From: CADDYT01 sp035294125
GTDB lineage: Bacteria > Chloroflexota > Ktedonobacteria > Ktedonobacterales > Ktedonobacteraceae
Reading direction: 5' to 3'
DNA: 64,000 nucleotides
NCBI GenBank assembly: GCA_035294125.1
Contig: DATGLM010000069.1
Span: 21,414-85,413 of the forward strand
The notes beneath the pieces are model-generated. The model saw nothing but the letters and a program-made list of their open reading frames with translations, did no database searches and was not told the origin of the DNA. This document shows, in pieces, positions 33,913-43,894 of the stretch; position 1 is the stretch's first letter; the number at the start of each line of letters is the position of its first letter. Both the position numbers and the translations under genes were made by a program.

Positions 33913-35262
33913 GGTAAACCTGCGTTTCCTGCCAAAGAAGAAGAGGAGAATGCTTGAGCAGACCGTCAGACAGGAGGCCCCGAAAACGAAGGAGGCAGAG
34001 AGACCAATATGCGACTGCAACCAGCCCGCGATGCTGGGGCCGATACTGAAGCCAATGCTCCACGTGACGGAGTAGCAGCCACTGAGCGTCGCCCGGTAAC
34101 GGTCGGAAACCTGCTCCATGGCGAAAGCGCCGTAGATCGGCTCGATCAAGGTGCGCATGAAGGAACGTGCATACTCGCCGCCAATCGCCAGCCAGATGGT
34201 GGGCGCGAAGCCAACCAGGACCATCAAAGGCGCGCTCAGGTACATCACCAGCGTAATGATGCGCAGCTTACCCCAGCGATGCACAAACAGGGGAGCGGTG
34301 AGCGAAAAGATGCCGCCTGCCAGCCCTGAAATGGTGAAGATGACACCGAGCGGACCGGGCAAGAGGTGGAAACGCAGCACAAAGTAAAGTTGAATTAACG
34401 CCACGACCGCGCCCTCGCCCATCGTGAACAGGAGATCGGGCACTAACAACTTTGCGAAAAGCGCGAGAGGGAGTCGTTCGCGTTTTTCCGGTTCTGCCAG
34501 CGCCATCACTGCCGACTCCACTATCACATCCGCTTCCGCAAGCGGTGGCTGCTCTTCTTCAGCTTCCGTCTGCCTCTTGCGCTTGCGGCTCGTATCTTTC
34601 AAGAACCAGAGCGGCAGGCCAAAGAAAAGCGTACACATGGCCGCGCTCAAGACGCCCCAGCGCAGCGGTACGGTGCTGGCGGCGGAAACGTGCAGCAGCG
34701 CTCCCACAAACTCGGGGATGGCCCCGCCCAGCAAATTGCCCAGCGCACCAATGCCGAGCAGCAGAAAACTGTTCAAGGCAAAGATACCAACTCGCTGATT
34801 CTCTGTTGTACTCTCCGTCAGCAAGGGCAGATTCGTCACCCAGTAGGCAGAAGAGACTACCCCCTGCATGAAGGCACAGCAAAGCAGCCACGGCGCAGCC
34901 CTGCCCAGACCGATGCCCGCCAGGAAAAGCGGTGTCAGAATCGCCGTTCCGATCAACACCGGCTTGCGGCCCAGGCGATCGGCCAGCAAGCCACTGGGAA
35001 CGCTGCTTATCAATGACCCTAGCGCGGGCATAGCGCTCAACAAGCCAATAAAATCCGGGTGATACCCCAGGCTATAGGCATAATAGTTGACATTGAGGGT
35101 CGCAATCGTTAGCTGAAAGCCTTTGCCAAGCGTAAAAAAGAGCAACAGATAGACATTGAACGGCAAACGCCGCAAGGCCGACACGAATGCAAATGGCCCT
35201 GTCCGCGCCATCCCCTTTTGCTCAACAGACTCCGAATGTTCAGACCGGGACGTGGAAGACAT
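33865..35262 (-). CDS. MFS transporter
   Basis: 465 residues with 12 membrane helices in two halves and a central charged loop (about 225-265: RKRKRQTEAEEEQPP). The loop GLLADRLGRKPV between helices 2 and 3 is the MFS signature. This suggests a drug- or metabolite-efflux-like permease, with substrate unknown. AGGAGTAGATAGA precedes the ATG. The C-terminal residues derive from a palindromic repeat, so the original end may have been different. Confidence 0.85.
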   Translation of the reverse strand: MSSTSRSEHSESVEQKGMARTGPFAFVSALRRLPFNVYLLLFFTLGKGFQLTIATLNVNYYAYSLGYHPDFIGLLSAMPALGSLISSVPSGLLADRLGRKPVLIGTAILTPLFLAGIGLGRAAPWLLCCAFMQGVVSSAYWVTNLPLLTESTTENQRVGIFALNSFLLLGIGALGNLLGGAIPEFVGALLHVSAASTVPLRWGVLSAAMCTLFFGLPLWFLKDTSRKRKRQTEAEEEQPPLAEADVIVESAVMALAEPEKRERLPLALFAKLLVPDLLFTMGEGAVVALIQLYFVLRFHLLPGPLGVIFTISGLAGGIFSLTAPLFVHRWGKLRIITLVMYLSAPLMVLVGFAPTIWLAIGGEYARSFMRTLIEPIYGAFAMEQVSDRYRATLSGCYSVTWSIGFSIGPSIAGWLQSHIGLSASFVFGASCLTVCSSILLFFFGRKRRFTTRRSRFIALSSHRSR

Positions 35263-35615
35263 TCTATCTACTCCTAACCTTCCTGATACGTGTTTGTAAA
35301 GGATACGGTAGCATATCAGTCCTCTCTAAGACAATGGACAAAAGAACAGGTGTATCAAAATGAATACGTGCGTCTTTATTTATATTATTTATAAAAATTA
35401 AAAAGATTAGGAAGTGTTTGGAATAATCTTAGAGTGTTATTGTTCACTTGTATTTTGCAGCACTTCCAGGGTAATGTATGAATAGCAAATGTAGCCCGGC
35501 AGTACATCTTCTGAATCGGGTTCTGATACTTTCGTAAGTAGTCGGTAAAAATCCTGCCGCAACATTTGCATGACATGAAGTGTAGAAATCTTGTTAGGAC
35601 AAAGGAGATGAAAAC
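35263..35615. other. AT-rich divergent intergenic region
   Basis: About 350 bases, unusually AT-rich around 35370-35420, between the MFS gene and the first GlsB-type gene. No confident promoter pair or RNA gene was recognised. Confidence 0.45.
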
Positions 35616-35912
35616 ATGTTAGCAGCTTTGGTTCTCGGTGCTTCGTTACAGCCTGGCGGCATTATTGCCTGGATCGTCGTTGGATTGATCGCTGGTTTCC
35701 TGGCCAGCTTGATTATGCGTGGTGGCGGCTACGGCATCATCGGAGACATCATCGTTGGTATCGTAGGGGCGTTCATCGGTGGCCTGATCGCCGACCTGCT
35801 CTTCCCCAGCGCGACATTCGGCTTCTGGGGTAGTATTGTGGTAGCCATTGTCGGAGCCATCATCCTGATTGCCATCCTGCGTGCCATCGCCGGCAGCACA
35901 CGGCGTGTGTAG
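35616..35912 (+). CDS. GlsB/YeaQ/YmgE-family small membrane protein, copy 1
   Basis: 98 residues with three hydrophobic helices in Gly-rich context: WIVVGLIAGFLASLIMRGGGYG, then DIIVGIVGAFIGG, then FWGSIVVAIVGA. This is the transglycosylase-associated/GlsB stress family, small membrane proteins induced by envelope or general stress. AAAGGAGATGAAAAC precedes the ATG. It is followed by its own terminator and then by a paralogue. Confidence 0.88.
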   Translation: MLAALVLGASLQPGGIIAWIVVGLIAGFLASLIMRGGGYGIIGDIIVGIVGAFIGGLIADLLFPSATFGFWGSIVVAIVGAIILIAILRAIAGSTRRV

Positions 35913-35932
35913 CAACATACGTCCTCATAGGC

Positions 35933-35965
35933 AGGAGGCTCGCCTGAGCGCGAGCCTCCTTTTTG
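35933..35965 (+). terminator. Strong intrinsic terminator after GlsB-type copy 1
   Basis: AGGAGGCTCGC (35933-35943) pairs perfectly with GCGAGCCTCCT (35950-35960) over a six-base loop and is followed by TTTT. Confidence 0.9.
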
Positions 35966-36097
35966 TTTTGCCAGCAACTATCTCTTAAGCATGGTTTGCC
36001 TCATCTGTACAACCTCTTCCCGCTCTGCACGTATACAAGGTGAATAAAATTTTGATATGCACGCTTGCTTCCATCTGCTTAAAAGGAGTTGTGATCT

Positions 36098-36391
36098 ATG
36101 CATATCGTTACTCCCGTCATCCTGGCACCGGGCGGTCTGCTCTCCTGGCTAATCGCGGGCCTCATCGCAGGCTTCCTCGCCAGCGCTCTCGTGCGCGGTC
36201 GCAGCTACGGCTGTCTGCTCAATATCGTTGTTGGCCTGCTGGGAGCACTCATCGGCGGCTATGTTGCCGGTCTGCTCGGCCTCGCCGGTGTCTTCCACTT
36301 CTGGGGTAGCGTACTCATCGCCTTCCTGGGAGCCGTCATTCTTGTCGCCATCCTGCAACTCTTCACGCCCGCGAGAGACAGGAGAAGGTAG
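36098..36391 (+). CDS. GlsB/YeaQ/YmgE-family small membrane protein, copy 2
   Basis: 97 residues with the same three-helix plan as the preceding gene (LIAGLIAGFLASALVRGRSYG, then NIVVGLLGALIGGYVAGLLG). It is clearly a tandem paralogue but diverged along its length. AAAAGGAG lies about nine bases before the ATG. The separate ribosome site and the terminator in between imply independent control. Confidence 0.85.
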   Translation: MHIVTPVILAPGGLLSWLIAGLIAGFLASALVRGRSYGCLLNIVVGLLGALIGGYVAGLLGLAGVFHFWGSVLIAFLGAVILVAILQLFTPARDRRR

Positions 36392-36396
36392 CGCGA

Positions 36397-37575
36397 TCAC
36401 ACGCGCACCGGTCCGTGAGCAGTCCACCACGTCAGCAGGCCGCTCTCAACTTCCCATGAGGCGCGGGCGGCGGAAAATTGCTGCTCGATATAGTGCTTCG
36501 AGCCGCGCTGCACGACATGTTCCTGCTCCAGCGGCGGGCCAAAGTTCCAGCCTTTCTGATGCCGTGCCCGCAGCCAGCTTTGCTCAATCGCGGCGTGCTC
36601 ATTGATCGCCATCTTTCCGCACAGCGTCCAGACCTGCCGATCATCATCATTAAAAGTGAGTGGAGCCGATGGTGGAGGGGGCGTTGGCCTGGAGGGCGGC
36701 GCGGGCGGCGATGAGGGCGCGGGCATGGGAGTTTGCTCAATCGCGGCGGCGTAGGAGCCGTAAAACTGGTAGTACCAGAAGCCGATGTAGCCATAGCCGC
36801 GCATTTTGACGATGAAATCACTGATTTGCGCGACTGCCACACCATTTTCCAGAGAGATGATCGGCAGAATCGGTTTCAAGCTGCCCATCCCCGCGTTCCT
36901 GGCGCGCTGGTCGAAGGAGAGCCACTGCGGGTAAACGTAATCGATGGCGGACTGGGCAATGCCGTTCCACTCGGCAAAGTAGACCTGCGGCAGCCACGCA
37001 TCCATATAGGGATTCAGCGAGAGCAGCGGAACGGGATGATCTTCAGGATTAGGATAGAGGGTTGGCATCCAGAGGCCATTGAAGCGGGCGCGCACCTCTT
37101 TGCCAAACGTCTCGGCGCTCTCATACTGCCCCATATACTGATCTTCAATATCGGGGATCACCGCGCCAAACACCTTGCCCGCCCACGCCGAAATCTCCGC
37201 CTCAGCCGTAATCTGCCCGTCGCCAAACTCCGGCCCATAGCAGTAGTGATAGGGGACGACGCGCAGGCCGTGCCGCTGCGCCACCTGTTTCAACATCAGC
37301 AGGCCCGCGTCATCATACCAGCGATAGATGCCATCGGCCACCTTCGGGTGCAGCCCCTGCACCCGCCATGCCGCCGCCTGCTGGCAAATGGCATCCCACT
37401 CGGCCTCAGTAAACCGCTGCAAGCCAAACCAGATCCAGCGTCCCACCATCATCTCCGGCACACCAGACGTCTTTGCCGGAGATTGCGCTTCAGAGGTCGA
37501 AGAAGCCGGGGAAACAGAGGAGACAGAGGCCGTAGAGGAAGTTGGAGGAGAAACATGTTCTTGCTGTTCGCTCAT
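36397..37575 (-). CDS. Glycoside-hydrolase-like TIM-barrel protein with C-terminal module
   Basis: 392 residues from ATG 37575, set by AAAGGAAC. After a Ser/Thr/Pro-rich N-terminal 45 residues comes a barrel-like domain (MMVGRWIWFGLQRF, GLRVVPYHYCYGP, VFGAVIPDIEDQYM, MDAWLPQVYFAEWNG, YIGFWYYQFYGSY) resembling glycoside-hydrolase or DUF1906-like folds. A Pro-rich hinge leads to an 80-residue module rich in Trp. No signal peptide was recognised. It is the last gene co-directional with the protease/sigma array, but 206 bases and a hairpin separate it. Its function is unknown. Confidence 0.5.
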   Translation of the reverse strand: MSEQQEHVSPPTSSTASVSSVSPASSTSEAQSPAKTSGVPEMMVGRWIWFGLQRFTEAEWDAICQQAAAWRVQGLHPKVADGIYRWYDDAGLLMLKQVAQRHGLRVVPYHYCYGPEFGDGQITAEAEISAWAGKVFGAVIPDIEDQYMGQYESAETFGKEVRARFNGLWMPTLYPNPEDHPVPLLSLNPYMDAWLPQVYFAEWNGIAQSAIDYVYPQWLSFDQRARNAGMGSLKPILPIISLENGVAVAQISDFIVKMRGYGYIGFWYYQFYGSYAAAIEQTPMPAPSSPPAPPSRPTPPPPSAPLTFNDDDRQVWTLCGKMAINEHAAIEQSWLRARHQKGWNFGPPLEQEHVVQRGSKHYIEQQFSAARASWEVESGLLTWWTAHGPVRV

Positions 37576-37701
37576 CGAGGCAGTTCCTTTCGCTATGAGG
37601 AGTTGTTCTGAGGATTGTAGCAAGCAAGCAGACAGGCTACGTGAGCAAGCATACCATGAATTGCGGAGAAAGTCAAGGCAGGCCGGTTGCTTATATATCA
37701 A

Positions 37702-37764
37702 TGAGAAGACAGGAAGCGTTCCTGCTATGCTATGAAAGTAGCAGGAACGCTTCCTGTCTTCTCA
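37702..37764. repeat. 26-bp perfect inverted repeat after the subtilase gene
   Basis: 37702-37727 and 37739-37764 are exact complements with an 11-base loop. It follows the subtilase stop by 17 bases on the minus strand and probably acts as terminator, though without a T-run. Confidence 0.8.
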
Positions 37765-37781
37765 CAGAAGTTTATTTGCGC

Positions 37782-39719
37782 TCATTCAACATCAGACTGG
37801 CATTGTGTCGCCATGATGAGCGGACCTTGTTGCGTGCCGGTGGGGCTGTCGCTGGGCTTCAAGCGGTCCCAGGTGGTGTGCTGGACAGCGGCAGCGAGAA
37901 CCTGAGCGCGTACATCGGCAGCCGCTATAGCATTCTGTAGAAAGCGAGCAGCGATGGCGCTGATAATTGGTGTCGCGAACGACGTCCCTGACCAGTAGGC
38001 CCAGGCATGGTGATCGGCAATGGGATACTCGGGATAATCCTCCGGCGCCGGTAATGGTCTCACTAACGGCGGCACGGGGTCATCATGGTACAGGCCAGGA
38101 TAATACTGTGAGGTGTAGACACCGCGCAGAGCATCGATGCTGCTCTGGACAACATGCGTGACAGCTCCGGGTGTAGGGGTCGCGGGATCAGGCAGAGGAA
38201 TGCCACCCCCATAGGTTGCAATTCCCTGCGGGCCGGGGTAGTTGCTGTAAGAGACTTCTCGCTGCCTGTCTACAGCCCCTACCGGAATGATTTGCGGAAT
38301 AGAGGGTCCACTGGCGGTATCATAGGCGAAAGCGGCAGGATAGCGCGCATCGAAGCGTGTTGGCGACGGCATAGAGCCAGGACGCTGATCCGAATCGTTG
38401 CCGACGGAGGCCACAAACACGACGTTGAAGTTGGCGGCAAGGCTGGCTATCGAGCGGTACAATCCATCACGAATATGCTGTATCTCTGCCGGAGTGAGGT
38501 TATAGGGTGGCATGCTCAGTTCCTCATCGGCAGGTGTCGCCACCAGGCTCAAGTTAATCACTGCCCGCTGGAGTTCTCCCCGCAGGAAGCGATCATGGAT
38601 ATCGTTCAAAGCCGAGGTCAACATGGCGGTATTGCCAACGCCGAAATCGTTGAGCACGCGCACGCATTCGATCTTTACCTCATTGTCGATGCTGCGGACG
38701 ATACCGGCCACAAACAGGCCGTGATCCACCATTGGAAAGCCGACCAGAGTGCCATAGATATCCTTGCCCGTTGCCGGTTGCGTAGGGATCGGTATATCCA
38801 GACTATCGCTCAGGATGCGATAGTCAACATTAATCGCGGGTGGGACAGCGTCAAATGGCCGACGCTCGACCATACCTTCCGCCATATCTCGAAGCAGCAG
38901 GTTCTGATTGGCCCCGTTCCTGTTAGCCTCTTGAGCTGCCCTGCGGACCTGGTGGGCAGTAGGTAAACTATCCAGCACAAAAACGGTCAAATCAGTTTCG
39001 CCGGATTGAGGAATATTGCCATACAACGTGATTGGCCAGTAGCCGGGGGAAACGGTACACATATCGGGAACAGGGAAAGGAGGCGAAACCGGACAACCAT
39101 GGGTGCCACAGCCAAAGGGAGTGCCACCATTGAGCCAGTTAGGCATGGCTGAGACCAGAGGTACCTTCATCTGCTGAATATCTTGCCTATTTGCGTTGAC
39201 CAGTTTGACAACATCAAGAGTTGCATCGTTTTCGGGAGACATCATCCTATTAAGCGGTTCAGTAGCTGCGACCATCGGCTGATTCATCTTCTCAACGTGA
39301 AAGAACGTGATCGCGCTTGTGCCTTCACCTTCAGGCGGCAGAAAAAAGTACTTGCCAACCGAAGTGTTCAGTCCTCGCCCCTTATGCTCAGAACCAGTAT
39401 CCGTTGGTTGGCTCACAGCACCGCTTGCCGGGGCAGGGCGAACCTGATCTCCACCTTCCCTTCTGTCCCTGTCGTCACCATCGCCATCACTATCTCCAGA
39501 GCGCCGTGGTCTGGGAACGTCCTGATCGGTATAAGGTTTCAGCCGAAAGTTGTGCTTCTGGAGAAAGCCATTGAGCTGGTCAAGGTTCAGCGAATCAATG
39601 ATACGATTGATCCCTGACTCCAGTGGCTCTGGTGAATGGAACGTGAAAACGACCTGATTTTGCTCCCACCATTCAACCCAGAGCGTACCATATTGCATAT
39701 CCATCGTGTTGTCTGCCAT
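37782..39719 (-). CDS. Cytoplasmic S8 (subtilisin-like) serine peptidase
   Basis: 645 residues from ATG 39719, set by AAGGAGAAATGT. The catalytic set is intact: Asp250 (VFVLDS), His333 (MVDHGLFVAGI), oxyanion Asn441 (SVGND) and Ser580 (SGTSFATP). The first 240 residues are a non-peptidase region with an acidic-basic spacer (about 70-95) and a predicted mixed fold. There is no signal peptide, so it should act inside the cell, unlike most subtilases. The gene lies 80 bases after the TPR-CHAT gene on the same strand, suggesting two proteases in one pathway. Confidence 0.88.
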   Translation of the reverse strand: MADNTMDMQYGTLWVEWWEQNQVVFTFHSPEPLESGINRIIDSLNLDQLNGFLQKHNFRLKPYTDQDVPRPRRSGDSDGDGDDRDRREGGDQVRPAPASGAVSQPTDTGSEHKGRGLNTSVGKYFFLPPEGEGTSAITFFHVEKMNQPMVAATEPLNRMMSPENDATLDVVKLVNANRQDIQQMKVPLVSAMPNWLNGGTPFGCGTHGCPVSPPFPVPDMCTVSPGYWPITLYGNIPQSGETDLTVFVLDSLPTAHQVRRAAQEANRNGANQNLLLRDMAEGMVERRPFDAVPPAINVDYRILSDSLDIPIPTQPATGKDIYGTLVGFPMVDHGLFVAGIVRSIDNEVKIECVRVLNDFGVGNTAMLTSALNDIHDRFLRGELQRAVINLSLVATPADEELSMPPYNLTPAEIQHIRDGLYRSIASLAANFNVVFVASVGNDSDQRPGSMPSPTRFDARYPAAFAYDTASGPSIPQIIPVGAVDRQREVSYSNYPGPQGIATYGGGIPLPDPATPTPGAVTHVVQSSIDALRGVYTSQYYPGLYHDDPVPPLVRPLPAPEDYPEYPIADHHAWAYWSGTSFATPIISAIAARFLQNAIAAADVRAQVLAAAVQHTTWDRLKPSDSPTGTQQGPLIMATQCQSDVE

Positions 39720-39799
39720 ACATTTCTCCTTCCATGCCTCATACATATCGCTCCCACTATTTGAGCGCCACAGTGTTCTGACTATGAAACGTCGCAGTC

Positions 39800-42700
39800 T
39801 CACATTTTTAGTAGCTCTGTCTCAGAGGTGGAAGTATGTGCATTTGCCTCGTTGAAGCGGAGCGAACCTGTCTCGCCAACCAGCCTAAATGCTGCCCAGA
39901 AATAGGGGTGGGCATAGGCAGGCTTTGCAGACTGCAGGAAACTGCATTGAGCAGCACGCAGGGCCTGCACTTTCGTATCGCCCTTCAGCAGATGTTGATA
40001 GAAGCATTGCATCAACTCACTGGTTGAGTCATCCTCCACCGGCCACAGGCTCATCAGCAGCGAAGAGGCCCCCGCAGCAAGAAAAGCGCGTCCCAACCCC
40101 AGTTGTTCATCGCCGCCGCCGCTCAACGCCAGACCGGTTTCGCAGCCGCTCAGTGTCACCAGTTCGCAGCCTTCCAGTTCCAGATTAAAAGCATCAATAG
40201 CGTTCAGTTGTCCATCTGCGAGGCGAATATACGAAAAGTGGGGGGACTCGAGGCTACTTTTTCCATGTGTTGCCAGGTGAATGAGTGGGCTACCCCCGGC
40301 TTCCTTCATCAAGCGGGCAATCGTTGCGTCGTCCTCAAGATAGCAACGTCCCTCCAGCAGCGAGGCCAGCGTTCTCGCTTCATCCAGCACGCTCTTCATG
40401 TGTCCTCCATCCGAATAGCCCATAAACAATGGGGGCTTTGTGTTTGCAGGTAAATTTCGCTTTTGAGCATCCAGGGGCAGAAGCAAGCTGCTCGCGGGCA
40501 GATAGTTGATCTGGTAATGCTCGATCAGGAAGCGCGAGCCATCGTAGAGGGCATGGAACGGCAGTTTATGTAATGGACCGTAGGGAACGATGGTCAAAGA
40601 GCCGGAAGAAGGCAGCAATGCCGATACGGGCGCAATGAGCAACTGATAGAGCTTCTGCAATAAATGACGAATGGGAGCCTGGGGTGGTTTTTGCGCGTCC
40701 GGCCAGCCGCCGGGTTCGAGATGAGCGTGCAGCAAGGGGAATAGACGTTCCAGTTGTCGTACCCCTTCGGGATGTTCGTGTACAACCACCTTATCTGCGT
40801 TCACTGCGAAAATGACCAGCGTTTCCTTTGAGAGGAAATAGGAGAGCAAGAGATGGTCAGACGCGAGAGGCTGGCGAAGCTGCGCTATATCCAGTTGCTC
40901 TGTCTTCATGGAAGGTGAGGGAGTGCTCAGGTATGGCATACTCCGCATACCCGATTCATAGAGGTGCAGGCGTTCAAACAACTCGCTTAAGTGGGTTTCG
41001 CAGCGCTTCAATTCGGACTGAAGCACCGCACGATTCACCGAGGAAGAGGAGGCATGATCGAGTGTGGCAAGCTGCGCGCTGTACTGGTGATATTTTTCCT
41101 GCCAGCGGTCCAGCTCGCCCCGTATGCGCAATACTGCTGCACTTTCCTGCTGTTTCCTCTGCCTGCTTGTCCCTTTTGACCTGTTGAGATACTGTCGTAA
41201 AGCCATAGAACGAGCGCGTTCAAGATAGCAAAAAGCCGTTTCGATCTGCCCTTGCCGGAGACTAAGGGCAATCATATCCTCATAGACCATCCACGTTGTA
41301 TGGAGAAAAGAAGGAGAAAGATCATAGACCAGGTCATCAAGGATGCATTCTATCTGGTCTATGGCTGTCTCATAGCATTCGATAGCCCTGCTCAGGTCTC
41401 CCCGCATCACTGCCAGCCGTCCCGCCAGATACTGGCTTTTGTACGACTCCTCCAGCAAGTTATGCTGGCGTGCCAGGGAAGCAGCATACGCACATAATGC
41501 TGCTGCTTCATTCAGGTCAGCTCTACTTTGCTCTTCGTCCCTTAGAGAGATGTCTGCTGTTTGCTCTATGAGCGCTTCGGCCATCAGCAGACCTGCGCGA
41601 ACAGCCCTTGAAACTAAACCCTGCGCCTCAAAATACTTTTTCACCTTCCTGGCCTGCTCATACGCCATCTTCCAGTCTCCCGACTGAGAGAGCAGCTCAG
41701 TTTGCTGAAGTTGAGCTGCAGAGGCATGGTGCGCAAAGCCAGCCTGAGAAAAAAGCTCGCTGGCTCGCTCAAGGGCAGCAAATGCCTCTCGCCGCCTATG
41801 AGAGGCAAGAAGGATAGCAGCGTACTCGCGCAGCGCATCCGCTAATAAGAGTGAAATACCCAACTGTCGGTAGATAGCTACTGCTTCGTCGGCAAGGCGG
41901 CAAGCCTCCTCTGCTCTGTTCAGTTTAACCAGACAACTTGCCATGCGCAGCATGATCGACGCCTGCGCCTCCGGGACGTCAAAATGCTGCTGGACCATAC
42001 TATCATGAATTTGATAATAGCGCCGCAGTGCCGAACCGTAATATCCCTGTACGTAATCCAGTTCTGCCATACTAAATTCTGTGTTGAGAATCTGTCCTGT
42101 CTGTCCGCTAGCAATAAAAGCATCCTGTGCTTGCAGGAGCAGGCGATATGCTTGCTCAAAATCGCCAAGCCATCCCAGATTGCGCGCCCGATTCATATCC
42201 GCCAGGGCAACAGCGCGCTTTATGACGCTCTCATCTTCACCAGTCACCATCGGGAAAATTGCCAGTATTCTCTCATAAAGCTCTAAAGCTTTGTGGTATT
42301 GCCCGATTTGCGAGTAGATCACGGCCGTATTATGATCGATGACGCAGGCCCAGTATTTTTCTCCATGCTTCAGCAGTACATCGCGAGCGCGAGCCGCCTC
42401 TTGCAAAGCCTCAGTGGTGCGACCCAGCCAGGCACAGGAAATAATCCAGGCAACCCGGGTACGCGCCCAGTTGACGGCATCGCCCAGTTTCAGAAACTCC
42501 TCCCCGGCCATGTCCAGACAGGCAAGAGCAGCCTGAAATTGCCCCATATAATCTAAAGCATCTCCCTGAGCCTTGAGTCCCAGGGCGTGGGATAAGGGAT
42601 GACGAGCGACTTCTCCCAGAAAAGTAAGCAATTCCGCCAGCTTCAGGGAAAGAAGCGGCTCCGCATCACGCAAGCGCAGCGCCTGGTCCGCCATCAAGCC

Positions 42701-42808
42701 AGCAAAAGCATCGTAGTCAGCGAGTTCGTGGAGATGGCACTGGATGTAGGTGCGGCCCTCTTCGAGGCTGTGGTCGCTGAGATAGTGCAGCAATTGAGCG
42801 TTGTCCAT
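39800..42808 (-). CDS. TPR-CHAT caspase-like protease
   Basis: 1002 residues from ATG 42808, with GGGGAG upstream. The frame continues open for 141 codons further up but these read as noise. Residues about 30-600 are tandem helical TPR-type repeats (for example GQYHKALELYERIL, DWKMAYEQARKVKKYF). The C-terminal 300 form a CHAT domain with the caspase-type dyad His848 (HLATHG) and Cys889 (LSGCETG). TPR-CHAT proteins are sensors whose protease is switched on by ligand or partner binding, as in Csx29 of type III-E CRISPR. It is placed between a zinc-finger protein gene and a subtilase gene. Confidence 0.92.
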   Translation of the reverse strand: MDNAQLLHYLSDHSLEEGRTYIQCHLHELADYDAFAGLMADQALRLRDAEPLLSLKLAELLTFLGEVARHPLSHALGLKAQGDALDYMGQFQAALACLDMAGEEFLKLGDAVNWARTRVAWIISCAWLGRTTEALQEAARARDVLLKHGEKYWACVIDHNTAVIYSQIGQYHKALELYERILAIFPMVTGEDESVIKRAVALADMNRARNLGWLGDFEQAYRLLLQAQDAFIASGQTGQILNTEFSMAELDYVQGYYGSALRRYYQIHDSMVQQHFDVPEAQASIMLRMASCLVKLNRAEEACRLADEAVAIYRQLGISLLLADALREYAAILLASHRRREAFAALERASELFSQAGFAHHASAAQLQQTELLSQSGDWKMAYEQARKVKKYFEAQGLVSRAVRAGLLMAEALIEQTADISLRDEEQSRADLNEAAALCAYAASLARQHNLLEESYKSQYLAGRLAVMRGDLSRAIECYETAIDQIECILDDLVYDLSPSFLHTTWMVYEDMIALSLRQGQIETAFCYLERARSMALRQYLNRSKGTSRQRKQQESAAVLRIRGELDRWQEKYHQYSAQLATLDHASSSSVNRAVLQSELKRCETHLSELFERLHLYESGMRSMPYLSTPSPSMKTEQLDIAQLRQPLASDHLLLSYFLSKETLVIFAVNADKVVVHEHPEGVRQLERLFPLLHAHLEPGGWPDAQKPPQAPIRHLLQKLYQLLIAPVSALLPSSGSLTIVPYGPLHKLPFHALYDGSRFLIEHYQINYLPASSLLLPLDAQKRNLPANTKPPLFMGYSDGGHMKSVLDEARTLASLLEGRCYLEDDATIARLMKEAGGSPLIHLATHGKSSLESPHFSYIRLADGQLNAIDAFNLELEGCELVTLSGCETGLALSGGGDEQLGLGRAFLAAGASSLLMSLWPVEDDSTSELMQCFYQHLLKGDTKVQALRAAQCSFLQSAKPAYAHPYFWAAFRLVGETGSLRFNEANAHTSTSETELLKM

Positions 42809-42882
42809 AAAATAGTATGCTCCCCACCTGATCCGGCATAGCGAAGACTGGAACGGCTGTAAGGATTCCCTTTTAGATAGAG

Positions 42883-43689
42883 TTACGGATAGAGCGGCCT
42901 CGTCTGGCCGATGGTGATGTCCTCGATGACCAGTTCGGCTTCGGGCAGGCGGATATTCATGACATAGCGGCCAGACGGAACAGGGCTGAAGACAAAGTTG
43001 CCGATGTCGTCGACCTCCGTCGAGAGAAACGGCATCGGCTGACGTTTCTCCTGATCTGCTGCCATAAATTCGCCCATGATATAAAGGTTGGTCTGGATAC
43101 TGGCAAAGGCGTCGATGTTCTCTTCCGCGTCGGCGCCGGTCATGATGCCAAGGAGAACGTAGTCGCCGTTGCTGGCACGGGAGAGATGGAGCGAGATGTC
43201 GACGGTCCCGGCGTGATACTGACGCGGCCATCTAGGAAGAGACGTATTCTGTTTCTCGTTTTCTCCGCGTTCCCCACGTAGCACAAGCTGCGCCCGCTGC
43301 CTTACCAGTGTGGCGAAGACACGCTGTACCTGTCCGCGCAGTGAGACCGGCAACGGCTCCGGCAAGAGTTCGTCGTTCAGGAAAGCACGGGTTTCGGCTA
43401 CTTCAGCCATGCAGAGAGGACATTCGCGCAGGTGGCTGGCAATATGGATGCGTTCATCGGGTGGCAACAAATTGGCACAGTAGAAACTCAACCGGGTGGC
43501 ATCAGGACAGGAATGACGGTAGAGGCGCGAAACCAGAAACGCTTGGGTCTCTCGATAGAGGGCAAGTCGCCCCTGACAGGTCGCGCACTGTTCTAGATGT
43601 ACGCTTGCCTCTTCAGACAACGGCTCCTCGCCGAGCGCAAAGCTTAAAAGCTCCTCATCATTGATCGCCATAGAGTGCAAATCGTCCAT
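42883..43689 (-). CDS. Double zinc-finger (zf-HC2-like) anti-sigma candidate
   Basis: 268 residues. Two anti-sigma-type fingers are visible, HLEQCATCQGR (about 31-41) and HLRECPLCMAE (about 86-96). The C-terminal 110 residues form a beta-rich domain ending in GNFVFSPVPSGRYVMNIRLP, like the regulatory/CnaB-type domain found in bacterial sigma-CHAT operons. There is no membrane segment, so it would be a soluble regulator. It sits between the sigma-factor and TPR-CHAT genes. A role as sigma inhibitor and protease target is inferred, not shown. Confidence 0.75.
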   Translation of the reverse strand: MDDLHSMAINDEELLSFALGEEPLSEEASVHLEQCATCQGRLALYRETQAFLVSRLYRHSCPDATRLSFYCANLLPPDERIHIASHLRECPLCMAEVAETRAFLNDELLPEPLPVSLRGQVQRVFATLVRQRAQLVLRGERGENEKQNTSLPRWPRQYHAGTVDISLHLSRASNGDYVLLGIMTGADAEENIDAFASIQTNLYIMGEFMAADQEKRQPMPFLSTEVDDIGNFVFSPVPSGRYVMNIRLPEAELVIEDITIGQTRPLYP

Positions 43690-43894
43690 CTCACATCATC
43701 CTTCCCATAAGAATTCTCTTTTTTCATCGATGCAACCTCCGGCACAGGCTGCACAGATGTTCGTTGCCATGTAAACGTTGTATCTCTCACTTTTTAGCAT
43801 ATCTTTTTTTACTGGAAAGCGCCAGATGAACGGAATATCTAAAAGGGCCTCCTCAGAATAGGGAGAGATCATACGGGGGAAAAGACTACGATGC

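Noticed and set aside
42809..43231. N-terminal extension of the TPR-CHAT frame by 141 codons
   Set aside because: The residues are Arg/His/Pro-rich noise overlapping the zinc-finger gene. ATG 42808 begins a normal TPR-like sequence.
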